From positions 5,518,001 through 5,582,000 of the forward strand of contig OX637345.1 of assembly GCA_951799405.1 (NCBI GenBank): DNA of 64,000 nucleotides, written 5' to 3'. The stretch comes from Agapetus fuscipes. Lineage: Eukaryota > Arthropoda > Insecta > Trichoptera > Glossosomatidae. The position numbers were made by a program, and so were the translations under genes. How positions within the stretch are numbered: the stretch's first letter is position 1; each line of letters begins with the position of its first letter. Under the pieces are notes generated by a model. The model had not been told where the DNA came from, did no database searches, and worked only from the letters and a program-made list of their open reading frames with translations. Positions 53,875 through 63,590 of this stretch are shown here, in pieces.

Positions 53875-54176
53875 CAAACGTGTAACTTCTGGCCGCGTTT
53901 TTTTTTAAGGGTTCGCATGTAGCGAGTGGAACTTATTTATTTTTACAGTTAAGGATTGTACCGGCCTAACGCCAACCACTTCATTTGAAATGGGGGTTTC
54001 CTAGCTTCCGAGGGGGCTGGAACTCATTTCTTGTGAAGTCTTGCCGATATTTTATTTTGGGTTTGAAATAAACACCGAAATGGGAAATCATTTCTTAACA
54101 CTCTCGGTGAGATTTAAACCCGAGCTCTCGGCATGGAGTACAAGCACTCTCCCAACAGAGCTATCAACCGAAATTT
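53875..54176 (-). mobile_element. tRNA-derived SINE, family B (most complete)
   Basis: On the minus strand from 54176: GTTGATAGCTCTGTTGGGAG (A-box), GGTTTAAATCTCACCG (worn B-box), the CCCATTTCGGTGTTTATTTC body, GAAATGAGTTCCAGCCCC, GTGGTTGGCGTTAGGCCGG and a GCCAGAAGTTACACG end. Confidence 0.72.
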
Positions 54177-54234
54177 TGGGAATGGCAGAAATATGAATAC
54201 ATTCGCTCGGCCAGTGTTTTCAATATATCGCTAA

Positions 54235-54660
54235 CTGAAAGAAGTATGCAAGGACAATAAGAAGTGGCGGCTAATCTGCAATGTTGATTTCTAATGTTGG
54301 TGTATTCATTTGCTACATTTTTTGCATAGGAAATTTTTGACTTTTTTTGTATAGATTTCTTTGTAAGGTTTGTTCTTTTTTATATTTAAATGTAATTTAT
54401 TATTCATATTCCTTGACTTATAGGTTGGTATGAGGCTGACCACCCATACTGTAAAAAATGGTTCACTTTGCCAATGTCACCCCTGTTTCAGGGAAGGTCG
54501 GCAAAAGTTGTGGGGCTTATGTTCATTTGAGGTTTGGATTTTATTTGTAAGTACACATTCAGCATTTGTAAGCGCGAACTACACTTGTTGGTTTGTGGGC
54601 ATACATCTGAGAGCTTTAAATGAATATATCCTTGCAACTTCGATTATAGATTATAGATTA
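54235..54660 (+). mobile_element. RTE LINE 3' end (plus)
   Basis: 54235-54290 is the last coding stretch (GAAGTATGCAAGGACAATAAG), then the spacer shared with 33030-33144, and the module 54410-54660 with an ATTATAGATTATAGATT tail. Confidence 0.8.
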
Positions 54661-55305
54661 TATAGAATAAGTGGCATACAAAGCCAACAAGGGTCACTCA
54701 GATTAATGTTCCTTTTTCCCATTTGCTACGAGAAAAAACTCAACAAAAGTGTGAACACCCTGTAGTTAAGGAGTCTGTGATGAGTAATAGTTCATAATGA
54801 TTTACATTTCATATGAGGAGTTACCCCCAATAAAAAAATTAATCCATAATTTCCCAAATGAGTGAACTAGCACTTATTCAGTTTTACTTTTAACTAAACG
54901 ATATGCACTCCACAATATATTTTATTATTATTTAACAGAATTTAGTCTAGTAATTAACGTCTGTAAAGTCTGTTTAGTCTAGTAATAAATGTACCTAGAG
55001 TAACAGATATATACCTAATTTATAATCTTTCACTTTCATGATCGTTATCTGACAAATTATTTTTGAGTTTATAAATTAAAACCATTTGTCTCTCAAGCTG
55101 TTTATTTTATAGGTATATTTGTGAACCAGTTTTTCTTTCTTCGAAACACAGTTTATTTTGACTATTTGTTGTAAAAAATAAACTCATCAGGTATACATAA
55201 TTAAAAAAAAAAATTGTAATTTTGTACAGCAAATAATCATTATGACGAATAAAGAATAATTGATTTTATTTTTATTTCTTCTATTTTTATGCCCCCACTT
55301 CAACG
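54661..55305. other. No gene seen
   Basis: AT-rich. 54700-54860 resembles 42590-42790 and 36410-36610 (CATTTGCTACGAGAAAAAAC, CCAATAAAAAAATTAATCC), an unnamed dispersed repeat. Confidence 0.4.
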
Positions 55306-55309
55306 TACA

Positions 55310-55435
55310 GTAGTCGGTGTGAAGCCGGCCCCCTTACCCGTAAAAATAAATAGGTTACATATGCCACATACGACCTCTTCGGGAATAACGCAGGCAAGAA
55401 GCTACTCTATATGTGTAGCTTAGTTGCGAATAAAA
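55310..55435 (+). mobile_element. SINE family B, 3' part
   Basis: GTGTGAAGCCGGCCCCCTTACC to GTGTAGCTTAGTTGCG. Confidence 0.6.
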
Positions 55436-55840
55436 TAATGAATTTACACAGATATACAAAGACTAATTATTAAATATTTATTTTATTCAAAATTTTTGTG
55501 TTCGTACCTACTTTTTCTTCGCATCTACTTTTTTAACAGACCACACTTTTAACCTTTTTCAACCTTCATTTCCTGCCGTTTAAAAGATAGTTGTCGCCAG
55601 TGATGTCACAGAGGTCGTCGCACCAGCAGCCGTAGCACACTTGGCGACTGACGAGATGCTGAGTTCGTTCCCATCAGCTGTTCCTCTGTCACGTGACCGC
55701 TCCGCTATGTGACGCCATTTTAGGCCGGCGGCAACGCACCCGGTCGGGTATTTAGAAGCCCATATTGCATAGAGAAAAAACGCAACGCAACTAAGCCACA
55801 CATAAAGTGTAACTTTTTGCCGCGTTACCCTCGAAGTGCG
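55436..55840. other. No gene called; SINE family B end at right
   Basis: 55600-55750 is GC-richer, without a domain. 55770-55835 is the reverse of the family B tail (AACGCAACGCAACTAAGCC). Confidence 0.4.
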
Positions 55841-55841
55841 G

Positions 55842-56133
55842 CTGACCGCCCATGCTGCGGTGGACCACCCATGTTGCGGCTGACCACCTATGCTGTAGAA
55901 AATGGTTCACTCTGTCATTGTCACCCCTGTTTCAGGGAAGGTCGGCAGGAGTTGCAGGGGCTGCTACTCATTTCTTGTGGAGGCTGAGTAAACATTGTCG
56001 GTATTTTAGTTTTGGAGTTTGAAATAAACACAAAAACGGGAAATCATTTCTGACAACCTCGGTGGGATTCAAACCCGAGCTCACGGCATAGTATGCAAGC
56101 ACTCTACCAACTGAGCTATAGACCGGAGTTCAC
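55842..56133. mobile_element. Module 5' part (plus), then SINE family B (minus)
   Basis: 55842-55960 starts with three short repeats of GCTGACCACCCATGCTG-type sequence before GTAGAAAATGGTTCAC. 55958-56133 is a minus family B SINE with the head TCTATAGCTCAGTTGGTAG on the minus strand. Confidence 0.65.
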
Positions 56134-56332
56134 GGGAAAAAAAAGCAAAAAAACGACGTGTTGGTGAAAGAGTTTGGTTTTATGATAAATATTAAAGTTT
56201 TGATACTAGACGCTTTGCAGGTAAGAATGTAAGCTCTGATTCTCGCGTATGGGTTATTTAAAACAAGGCTATATATAAAAAAACTTCATGGAGATTTTTA
56301 TAGTATGTTAATACACTACATAATTTTATAGT

Positions 56333-56610
56333 ATGTTGATACACTACATAAAAGACTACCTGCAAGAACTAATTAAGAAAAAATGTGTTGACGAGAGAGC
56401 GTGGACACTGAGGTCAGCACAAACCATTGGCCGCACCCTGCAGCTTCCGAGGAGAAGCCCGACTACCGTGTTTGACGATCGAGCTTTCCGTGTTGCTGCG
56501 CCCATGGCCTGGAACTCTGTGCCGGCAGGACTGCGGACACCGGACAATCTGCAGCGCCTTTGGGATGACCAACGGTCATGAAAAGGCGCAATTAAAATAA
56601 ATAATAATAA
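56333..56610 (+). pseudogene. Non-LTR LINE RT C-terminal fragment (CR1/L2-like)
   Basis: Encodes about 80 residues to the TGA at 56579-56581. TVFDDRAFRVAAPMAWNSVP matches the very conserved last block of many CR1/L2/Jockey-type RT proteins (F.V.AP..WN.LP). It ends with AAATAATAATAATAATATT, the short-repeat 3' end of such LINEs. No RT catalytic part is present. Confidence 0.7.
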
Positions 56611-57110
56611 TAATATTAAACCGTATGCCAAATACGCCAGGTATCTAGCAAAAACTTGTGAAGAGTTCTTTTTCTTCGTTTTGCAGTGAGGAAATGGGGA
56701 GGTCCAATCGCATTTACAACTCGATTAAGATACAACAAGATTAGGTATTACTCGTATGTTAATTTTCTGGAATTTTCTATAAAGAGTGAGACAGAGATGG
56801 CTTCTTTACTAAATATAAAGAAAATTAAAACTTTACATACGTAATTTATAATATTAAACGTTGGAAAAATGTGTTAGGTACAAATCTGTGAGTCCAACTC
56901 TCTGAAAAAATGAATTTAATTAAAAAAATGAATTTGTTTTAACGGTTTCATTCACGATTATAATAGTTACTATTCATTCTAATAAATAATAAATATTAAT
57001 TTAAAAAAAACTTTATTTGAATTTAAAGTTTTATATTGAAAAATAATGACTAGTTTTTAAGTTATTCCTTTTGTAATTGACAAAGTTCAAATACAACACT
57101 TATACTTTGA
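56611..57110. other. No gene seen
   Basis: AT-rich spacer without recognised features. Confidence 0.35.
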
Positions 57111-57117
57111 TTTTTGA

Positions 57118-57320
57118 TTTTTGTCGGTCTAATGGCCGCGGGGATCAAGACAGGTTATTTGGAACCGGATAACGCTGGTTCGAATCCCGCGACGATAACT
57201 TCGACCCTAGTTCAACAGATACCGTTGCATGCACACACGCTTCTGCTTTCGCATCAAGACAACTGGCCAGGCAAAATAGGTTGGTGGATTGCATTCCTTT
57301 CCACAAATCTATTTAAAAAA
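57118..57320 (+). mobile_element. tRNA-derived SINE, family C (short form)
   Basis: GTCGGTCTAATGGCCGCGGG head, B-box GGTTCGAATCCC, TTCGACCCTAGTTCAACAG and GGCCAGGCAAAATAGG. The AT-rich middle of other copies is replaced. Confidence 0.65.
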
Positions 57321-57699
57321 ATAAAAAGAAAAAGATTTAGGTTTCCAGATGCATCGCTTTTTCAAACAAGTAGGTCAGATTTGTTCATGCTTTCTTTATA
57401 TTATTGAATCAAGGACGAAGAAAACGTCTCAGACTGAAAATCACATTATTTGTTCGTTTTTTGTCTGGTCTTCTAAATACTGCTGGTCGCCGGTTGACTG
57501 TTTTAAATTTGGAACGCGAAGGAACGCCGTGTTTATGATTGTGCGTGGAAAATAGCCCAACCTTATGGCAGGGTGCCATCTCTGGTCACATCACTATTTA
57601 CATATTATTATACATTACAGCATAAAAAAGTACACACTGCTCAATATTCGAATCATTAATTTCATCTCACTGTAAAAATATTTTAACGTAGCGAGATAC

Positions 57700-58113
57700 A
57701 ATATTCAAACTGTCAAAAATATCGGAAGTAGCGACGTTTTGGTCAAAAATGAATTATGAATGCTATCCTGCTTAAAATTTTCCGTTCTTTCTAATACGCT
57801 AACTCCCATAGCTCTATGATGATTTTTTTTTGTTGTCTGTGCCCAGGCAAACAACTGCGTTTTCGAAGTATGGTTTTGGTGTAACCGACAAGATTTTGGC
57901 CTTTTTTTGTCCTAAATGCGCTTGTGACATAAAAAATAGTAAAACATCGTAAAACCACATTATCAGGAATGCCAATAAATGTTTAATTTTTAAAGCTGCT
58001 TTGATTTTAACGATATGATAAAAAAAAAAAAAAGTTATGTCCATTTTTTTGCTATCTCAAACTTTAAACTGCTTTCCTGAACAATTTAGTTTTTGTCGCT
58101 TATGCGCTATGGC
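57700..58113. mobile_element. MITE, ATCGACGGTTAAAA family, decayed copy
   Basis: Core AGCGACGTTTTGGTCAAAAATG to GTCGCTTATGCGCTATGGCCC; the outermost inverted repeats have been lost. Confidence 0.65.
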
Positions 58114-58980
58114 CCTACCGTAAATGTAAAAACCGTAAAAATGAGGGTAATTGCCAAAAACCCTCATTTTTCCTATTTTTTATTATGTATGTTTGAGTAC
58201 AAAAGCTTTCCGGCTCTGTTTACAACGTTCAAGAAGCTAGTAGGAACTCTTTTAACACAGTGTTTTAAGACCTTGCATTTGCAGTTGCTGGTCCTCTATC
58301 CTGGACCACCTGCCTCATCATGTGAGAGAGCTAAAAGACCATGGAAAGTTCTTTAATGAATTACAGACAAAAAAAATCTGGCGTCATTTGCGATTACATG
58401 AGTTTTTTTTTGGATGACCCAATTGAGTTCATCCTTAATTGTTGTGCAAAAAGAGTGCCTCATCAAGACGTTACCTAAAACGCTAGCGAAACGTCAAGAA
58501 TAATGTAAGTTCTCTCAAAGCGGTTCGTCTTATATCTAAAAATTGCGATTAATGATTATTTTCAAGGGAATTATAAAAAGCTAATATGTTAAGTTACTGT
58601 AACATTAGTTTCAATTTTACCTTGAAACATGATTCGCTTATCGAATGACTCACAAATCGAATACGAATATTAAGGTCCTACGGTATACGTATAAACTATG
58701 TATAATGGGAAAGGAAGCCCCGAACAAAAGTGAAGCAATATTTTACAAAGCAACGTAGTTGTCATAAATTTCAAGTCAGAAATATTTGTGTGATGGTTTG
58801 GTAGGAAAAATACGTTATGTTGTATTGTTTTAATTCAACCGAGAAAATGCCGGGAAATAAATCATGATTTATGGCTTGACCGCTGTTAAAAATTCAAACC
58901 TCAAAACGTAATACATTTTCTTACGGATATTTTACATACAAGTTGTTTTCAATAAGAAAAGAACGCATTTTTCAGAAATA
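58114..58980. other. No gene seen
   Basis: CTCATCAAGACGTTACC with CTAGCGAAACGTC near 58470-58495 is a possible decayed hammerhead-like end. Otherwise nothing. Confidence 0.35.
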
Positions 58981-58984
58981 AACA

Positions 58985-59240
58985 TTTTGAATCCAATTTT
59001 TGGTTTCAAGAACATAATTTATTTTTCAGACACTTGCTTCTTTGATGCTGGAGTGATGTTTTCCGGGATCTGTTGCCGTGGTCTGTGGGAGCTGGAGCTT
59101 CCGGACGTTGCGCCCATTTCTACGATGGGCTTCTTCAGCGTGAAGTATGATGATGATGATGATCTCGATGAGAACTGTGATGCAAGTGTTTGTACACTGA
59201 GGGTTTATATGTGCACACTAAATACACTTTGAATGCGAGT
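58985..59240. mobile_element. Penelope-type terminal fragment
   Basis: GGGAGCTGGAGCTTCCGGAC and the hammerhead-like core on the minus strand (CTGAAGA 59138-59132, stem GCCCAT/ATGGGC, GCAA instead of GAAA) match 25585-25645. Followed by (GAT)n. Confidence 0.55.
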
Positions 59241-59308
59241 TTGTTAATTCAGCAGCGATATCTGTGTATTTTTCGCATGTAAAACTATGGGGTCTATCAG
59301 CAAACCAT

Positions 59309-59427
59309 GTCAACGACGTTACCATGTTGAAATCACCGGTTCCCATAGATCACCGAAGTTAAGCAACATTGGGCGCGGACAGTATTTGGATGGGTAACCG
59401 CTCAGGTACACCGCGTGTCGTTGGCAT
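59309..59427 (+). rRNA. 5S rRNA-like sequence
   Basis: 119 nt: GTCAACGACGTTACCATG at the 5' end, ATCACCGAAGTTAAGCAACA (A-box and loop B region), TTGGATGGGTAACCGC (C-box) and CACCGCGTGTCGTTGGC, which pairs with the 5' end. Clearly 5S, with substitutions in the first half. No T-run follows directly; a tRNA-derived SINE begins at 59431. It is therefore a retro-copied 5S or the head of a composite SINE rather than a plain gene. Confidence 0.8.
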
Positions 59428-59430
59428 CTT

Positions 59431-59735
59431 GGACCGGTCCGTAGTCCGTAGTGGCAACACTTCGGACTCGTAAATGGAAGGTTGTGGATTCGGATCCCGG
59501 CGGAGCACAAAAATATACCATTTAAATTTCGAATGTGCTCTTCGCTGGGTTGAAAAATTCATAAACCTTTACCAAAGACCGGCCACTGAAAGGTCCATCC
59601 AACCTTACAACAACTGGGTCTTGCTTGAGAATTGGCGCTTTCTACAGCGACGACCAAGCTCGCAGAGGGCTCTTGAGGTGTGATACACACAAAAACAGCG
59701 CTCACCAAATAAATCATCCTAATATTATTATTATT
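59431..59735 (+). mobile_element. tRNA-derived SINE, family A, fused to 5S
   Basis: GGACCGGTCCGTAGTCCG head, B-box GGATTCGGATCCCGGCGG, CCGGCCACTGAAAGGTCC body, AACTGGGTCTTGCTTGAG, and an AGCGCTCACCAAATAAATCAT tail ending in (TTA)n. Confidence 0.78.
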
Positions 59736-59789
59736 ATCTTGCTTCTACAGCGTGTGTTTGTCCGATCACTTGGTTCTTTTATCTATAAT

Positions 59790-60015
59790 CCAAAATCTAA
59801 GATGTAAAAATATGTTACAATTTAAAATTCATATTTCATGCAGTCACACGTAAGTGAGCGTTTACATGTGCTGCATGTGAACTGACAAAAAAAACATATT
59901 TTAAAATAATAGAAACTCTGCAATTTTGGTTCAATCAAGGTTGAAATTAGCAAAGGGAAGATTTTTTTACTTTATGGATAGTCAGTGTCATACCAATCCA
60001 TAATCTCAAGAAACT
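59790..60015 (-). repeat. CTTGACTTATAGG module, minus copy
   Basis: Diverged. TCTTGAGATTATGGATTGG at the sense start and CATCTTAGATTTTGGATT at the tail. Confidence 0.6.
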
Positions 60016-60294
60016 TCATAAAGCATCTCTTCTTCATAAATCAATATTTATTTCGTAAATGAAGCAAGTAAAATTTATTATTACCTACTTACATATTGTA
60101 TTGATTTTAACGTGGAAAATTTATGGATCAAAAAAATACAATAAAAGTATATCAAGAAATATTGTTTTACAATAAAATTATTTTTTCTTTAACGTAGTTT
60201 AATTTTCACAATAATATTTTATATCTCGAGCACTTTCGACCATCAATATTCAGGTCATTATCAAGAGTGATGTATGTCAAATTAAAATTATTAA

Positions 60295-60450
60295 GAACAA
60301 ACCATAAAACCAAAATTATATAAATTCAAATAAATAGGTAGGTATAGGTACAATAAAGATGATGTTAAATTAAATTTAAATTAAGTTCATCTTTATTGTA
60401 CCTATACCTACCTATTTATTTGAATTTATATAATTTTGGTCTATGGTTTG
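60295..60450. repeat. Palindrome with ~65-bp arms
   Basis: Left arm AAACCATAAAACCAAAATTA to CAATAAAGATGA and right arm TCATCTTTATTG to TAATTTTGGTCTATGGTTT, with a loop of about 24 bp (AAATTAAATTTAAATTAAG). Confidence 0.8.
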
Positions 60451-60769
60451 CTCTTAATCCTTTATTATATTACTCCAGGCCGTCGTCGTTCGCTTAAATT
60501 TTTGATTTTCAAAATTAATGCCATCACAGCAGATGAAACACATTCCTGATCTATGGCAAATTAATTTTTGTATATATGCTGCAATGCTGCGAGCTTTTGC
60601 GTATGTGTTTAAAACCCACTGAAAACTTCTTTCAATATACCTGTTTGTTCATACTGAAAATGTATGGAAATAAATTGACATCTAGCGGCAAAACGTGAAA
60701 GTTTTTTTAAATATTTTCTTTTATTTCATGCAAATTAAAAAAAAATACACAAAATAAAAATGGATTTAA

Positions 60770-62310
60770 ATCTGTAATCTAAGTTGCAAAGATATAAAAC
60801 ATTTGAGATTCATATTACATGCATTCTTACAAGCAGACATGTATAAGTTCGCGCTTACATATGCTGCATGTGTACTTACAACATAACAACCCATTCCAAA
60901 TAAACATAAGCCCTGCAACTCTTGCCAACCTTCCCTGAAACAAAGGTGAAATTTGCAAAGTAAACCATTTTTTAAAGTATGGGTGGTCTGCCTCATACCA
61001 ACCTATAAGTCAACGAAATTATTTTGTGTATTTCTTTACATAATCTAAGTTGCAAGGATACATACCATTTGAGATTCATATTAAATGCATTCCCACAAGC
61101 AGACAGGTATAAGTTCGCGCTTACAAATGCCCCATTTGGACTTACAAGATAAAAACCTAATCTCAAATGAACATAAGCCCTGCACTCTTGCCGACTTTTC
61201 CTCAAACAGAGATAAAAATTTCATGGTGAACCATTGCTAACAGTATGGGTGGTCAGCCACATACTAACCAATTAGTCAAGGAAATTATTTTGTTTAGTTC
61301 TATAATCTAAGTTGCAAAGATACATACCATTTGAGATTCATATTAAATGCATTCCCACAAGCAGACATTTATAAGTTCACGCTTACACATAATGCATGTT
61401 GACTTACAACATAAAAACCCAATCTCAAATGAACTTAAGCCCTGCAACTCTTGCCGACTTATCCTCAAAAAGAGATGAAATTTGCATGGTGAACCATTTC
61501 TTACAGTATGGGTGGTCAGCCACATACTAACCTATAAGTCAAGGAAATTATTTTGTATAGTTCTATAATCTAAGTTGCAAAGATACATACCATTTGAGAT
61601 TCATATTAAATGCATTCCCACAAGCAGACAGGTAAAAATTCGCGCTTACAAATGGCCCATGTGGACTTACAACATAAAAATCCAATCTCAAATGAACATA
61701 AGCCCTGCAACTCTTGCCGACTTATGCTCAAAAAGAGATGAAATTTGCATGGTGAACCATTTCTTACAGCATGGGAGGTCAGCCACATACTAACCTATAA
61801 GTCAAGGAAATTATTTTGTTTAGTTCCATAATCTAAATTGCAAAGATACATACCATTTGAGATTCATATTAAATGCATTCCCACAAGAAGACAGGTTAAA
61901 ATTCGCGCTTACAAATGGCCCATGTGGACTTACAACATAAAAATCCAATCTCAAATGAACATAAGCCCTGCAACTCTTGCCGACTTATGCTCAAAAAGAG
62001 ATTAAATTTGCATGGTGAACCATTTCTTACAGCATGGGAGGTCAGCCACATACTAACCTATAAGTCAAGGAAATTATTTTGTTTAGTTCCATAATCTAAG
62101 TTGCAAAGATACATACCATTTGAGATTCATATTAAATGCATTCCCACAAGAAGACAGGTTAAAATTCGCGCTTACAAATGGCCCATATGGACTGACAACA
62201 TAAAAACCTAATCTCAAATGAACATAAGCCCTGCAACTCTTGCCAACCTTTCCTGAAACACAGCTGGAATCTGCAAAGTGAACCAATTTTTAAAGAATGG
62301 GTGGTCGATT
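60770..62310 (-). repeat. Tandem array of six CTTGACTTATAGG modules
   Basis: Minus-strand units with ATAATCTAAGTTGCAA tails at about 60777, 61042, 61301, 61564, 61829 and 62092. Spacing is about 259-265 bp after the first. Each unit ends in CTTGACTTATAGGTTAG-type sequence next to an AAATTATTTTGTTTAG linker. The last four share CTCAAAAAGAG and AAATTTGCATGG and are closest to each other. The sixth is cut at 62310. Confidence 0.85.
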
Positions 62311-62329
62311 TTCTTTTTCAAAGGCTGCA

Positions 62330-62443
62330 TGTTTTTATTTTACATGTTTTCCGAATTTTAACGCGAGGAAACTATGCGCAATATACACATTCACCAAATG
62401 TTAAGGGGTTGGGCTGCGTAGCAGCCAGGGGCAACGCCCCTAG
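62330..62443 (+). mobile_element. Possible Helitron 3' end
   Basis: Two hairpins (GGCTGCGTAGCAGCC and AGGGGCAACGCCCCT), then CTAG at 62440-62443 followed by T, which is the form of a Helitron terminus. The Penelope-type right arm begins exactly at 62444. No 5' end identified. Confidence 0.4.
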
Positions 62444-62683
62444 TAATTTTAATTTGACATACACCACTCTTGATAATGACCTGAATATTGATGGTCGAAA
62501 GTGCTCGAGATATAAAATATTATTGTGAAAATTAAACTACGTTAAGAAAAAATAATTTTATTTAAAAAAATGAATTTTCACTGTGTGAATACACAAACCC
62601 TACAAAATCCAAGAAATATTGAATTAATACTTCTTATTACCTTCAGAATACTTTGTACTTCTATCAAAAACCTTGCTCACAAG

Positions 62684-62985
62684 CGTGTAGCGTAGTGGTT
62701 AACACTTTGTATTCGTAATTTGAAGGAAATAGGTACGACTCCCGACGAAGCACAAAAATATGATTTAATTTTCAAATGTATTCGTTGAGTTTAACAATTA
62801 TTGATCTTCATTTGCCAAAAAGCAGTTCCCAAAGGTCCATCCAAGCTTAGAGCAACTGGGTCTTGTTTGAGTAATTGACGCTTTATAAGGATAAACAAGC
62901 CTTTAAAAATCTCGTGACGTGTGATTCACAGTAAAAAACAGCGCTCACTGAATAAATCATCCTAATATGTTTATTTTTAAACATC
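62684..62985 (+). mobile_element. tRNA-derived SINE, family A
   Basis: GCGTGTAGCGTAGTGGTTAAC (A-box), GGTACGACTCCCGACG (worn B-box), AAAGGTCCATCCAAGC, CAACTGGGTCTTGTTTG, with a short TTTATTTTTAAAC end. Confidence 0.72.
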
Positions 62986-63265
62986 TTAAGTTATTTTAGT
63001 AGTAGTTTCTTGTAAGTACACACCTACGTATTTCCGTAAATTTACACTAGTAAAGGCATGTTCTAAGTAAACTCTTTCAAAAGCTTATTCCAAACTTGTG
63101 TGATTTCTAACACGTTATCGATTTTAAACACGAGTCTAAACAAAAGATTAACACGTGTCAAGCCCATTGGCTTATAATATCTGTGGACTAGAAACTACTT
63201 TAACGAAAATAGACACTACGTCCGTTTCAACTTACTTAACCGCAAATCGTCTTTAGAAAAATAAT
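62986..63265. other. No gene seen
   Basis: 63175-63215 repeats part of 2635-2680 (ATATCTGTGGACTAGAAA). Otherwise unassigned. Confidence 0.35.
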
Positions 63266-63267
63266 TT

Positions 63268-63590
63268 GACCGGTTCGTAGCTCAGTGGTAACACTGCGGA
63301 CTCTGAATGGGAAGGTTGTGGGTTCGAATCCCGGCGGAGCACAAAAAATATATCATTTATATTTTCAAATTTGCTCGTCGCTGGGTTGAAAAATTCATAA
63401 ACCTTTACCAATGACCGGTCACCAAAGGTCCATCCAGCCTTACAGCAACTGGGTCTTGCTTGAGTATTGGCGCTTTGTAGCGACGACCAAGCTCGTACAC
63501 CTCTGCGGCACTACAACAAGTGTCATGGACCCCTAGAGTCTCTAGAATCTAGGGAGTCTCCCGCCCAGGATTTCTTAAAAATAATAATAA
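63268..63590 (+). mobile_element. tRNA-derived SINE, family A (best copy)
   Basis: ACCGGTTCGTAGCTCAGTGG (A-box), GGGTTCGAATCCCGGCGG (perfect B-box), CGGTCACCAAAGGTCCATCC, AACTGGGTCTTGCTTGAG, GCGACGACCAAGCTCG, GTCATGGACCCCTAGAGTC, GGGAGTCTCCCGCCCAGG and an A-rich tail. The intact pol III boxes make it a reference for the family. Confidence 0.85.

Larger units (their letters stand above)
60177..62560. mobile_element. Inverted Penelope-type ends around a repeat cluster
   Basis: 60177-60285 and 62444-62560 are inverted copies, including CGAGCACTTTCGACCATCAA and TTCAGGTCATTATCAAGAG. Each has a degenerate hammerhead-like core (TTGATAATGACC...GGTCGAAAG). The span between is filled with a palindrome and the module array. 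Confidence 0.6.

Noticed and set aside
59309..59427. Ordinary functional 5S rRNA gene
   Set aside because: Substitutions in the first half, a single copy here and a directly attached SINE make a retro-copy or SINE head more likely.
62083..62286. Short frames within the module copies (many loci, typically opening MRLTTHTVKNGS)
   Set aside because: They recur because the module recurs; its copies carry stops and frameshifts at random, and the sequence is the untranslated 3' end of the RTE.
63268..63345. Functional tRNA gene
   Set aside because: A and B boxes are good, but the acceptor and anticodon stems do not close and the sequence continues as a SINE body shared with other copies.
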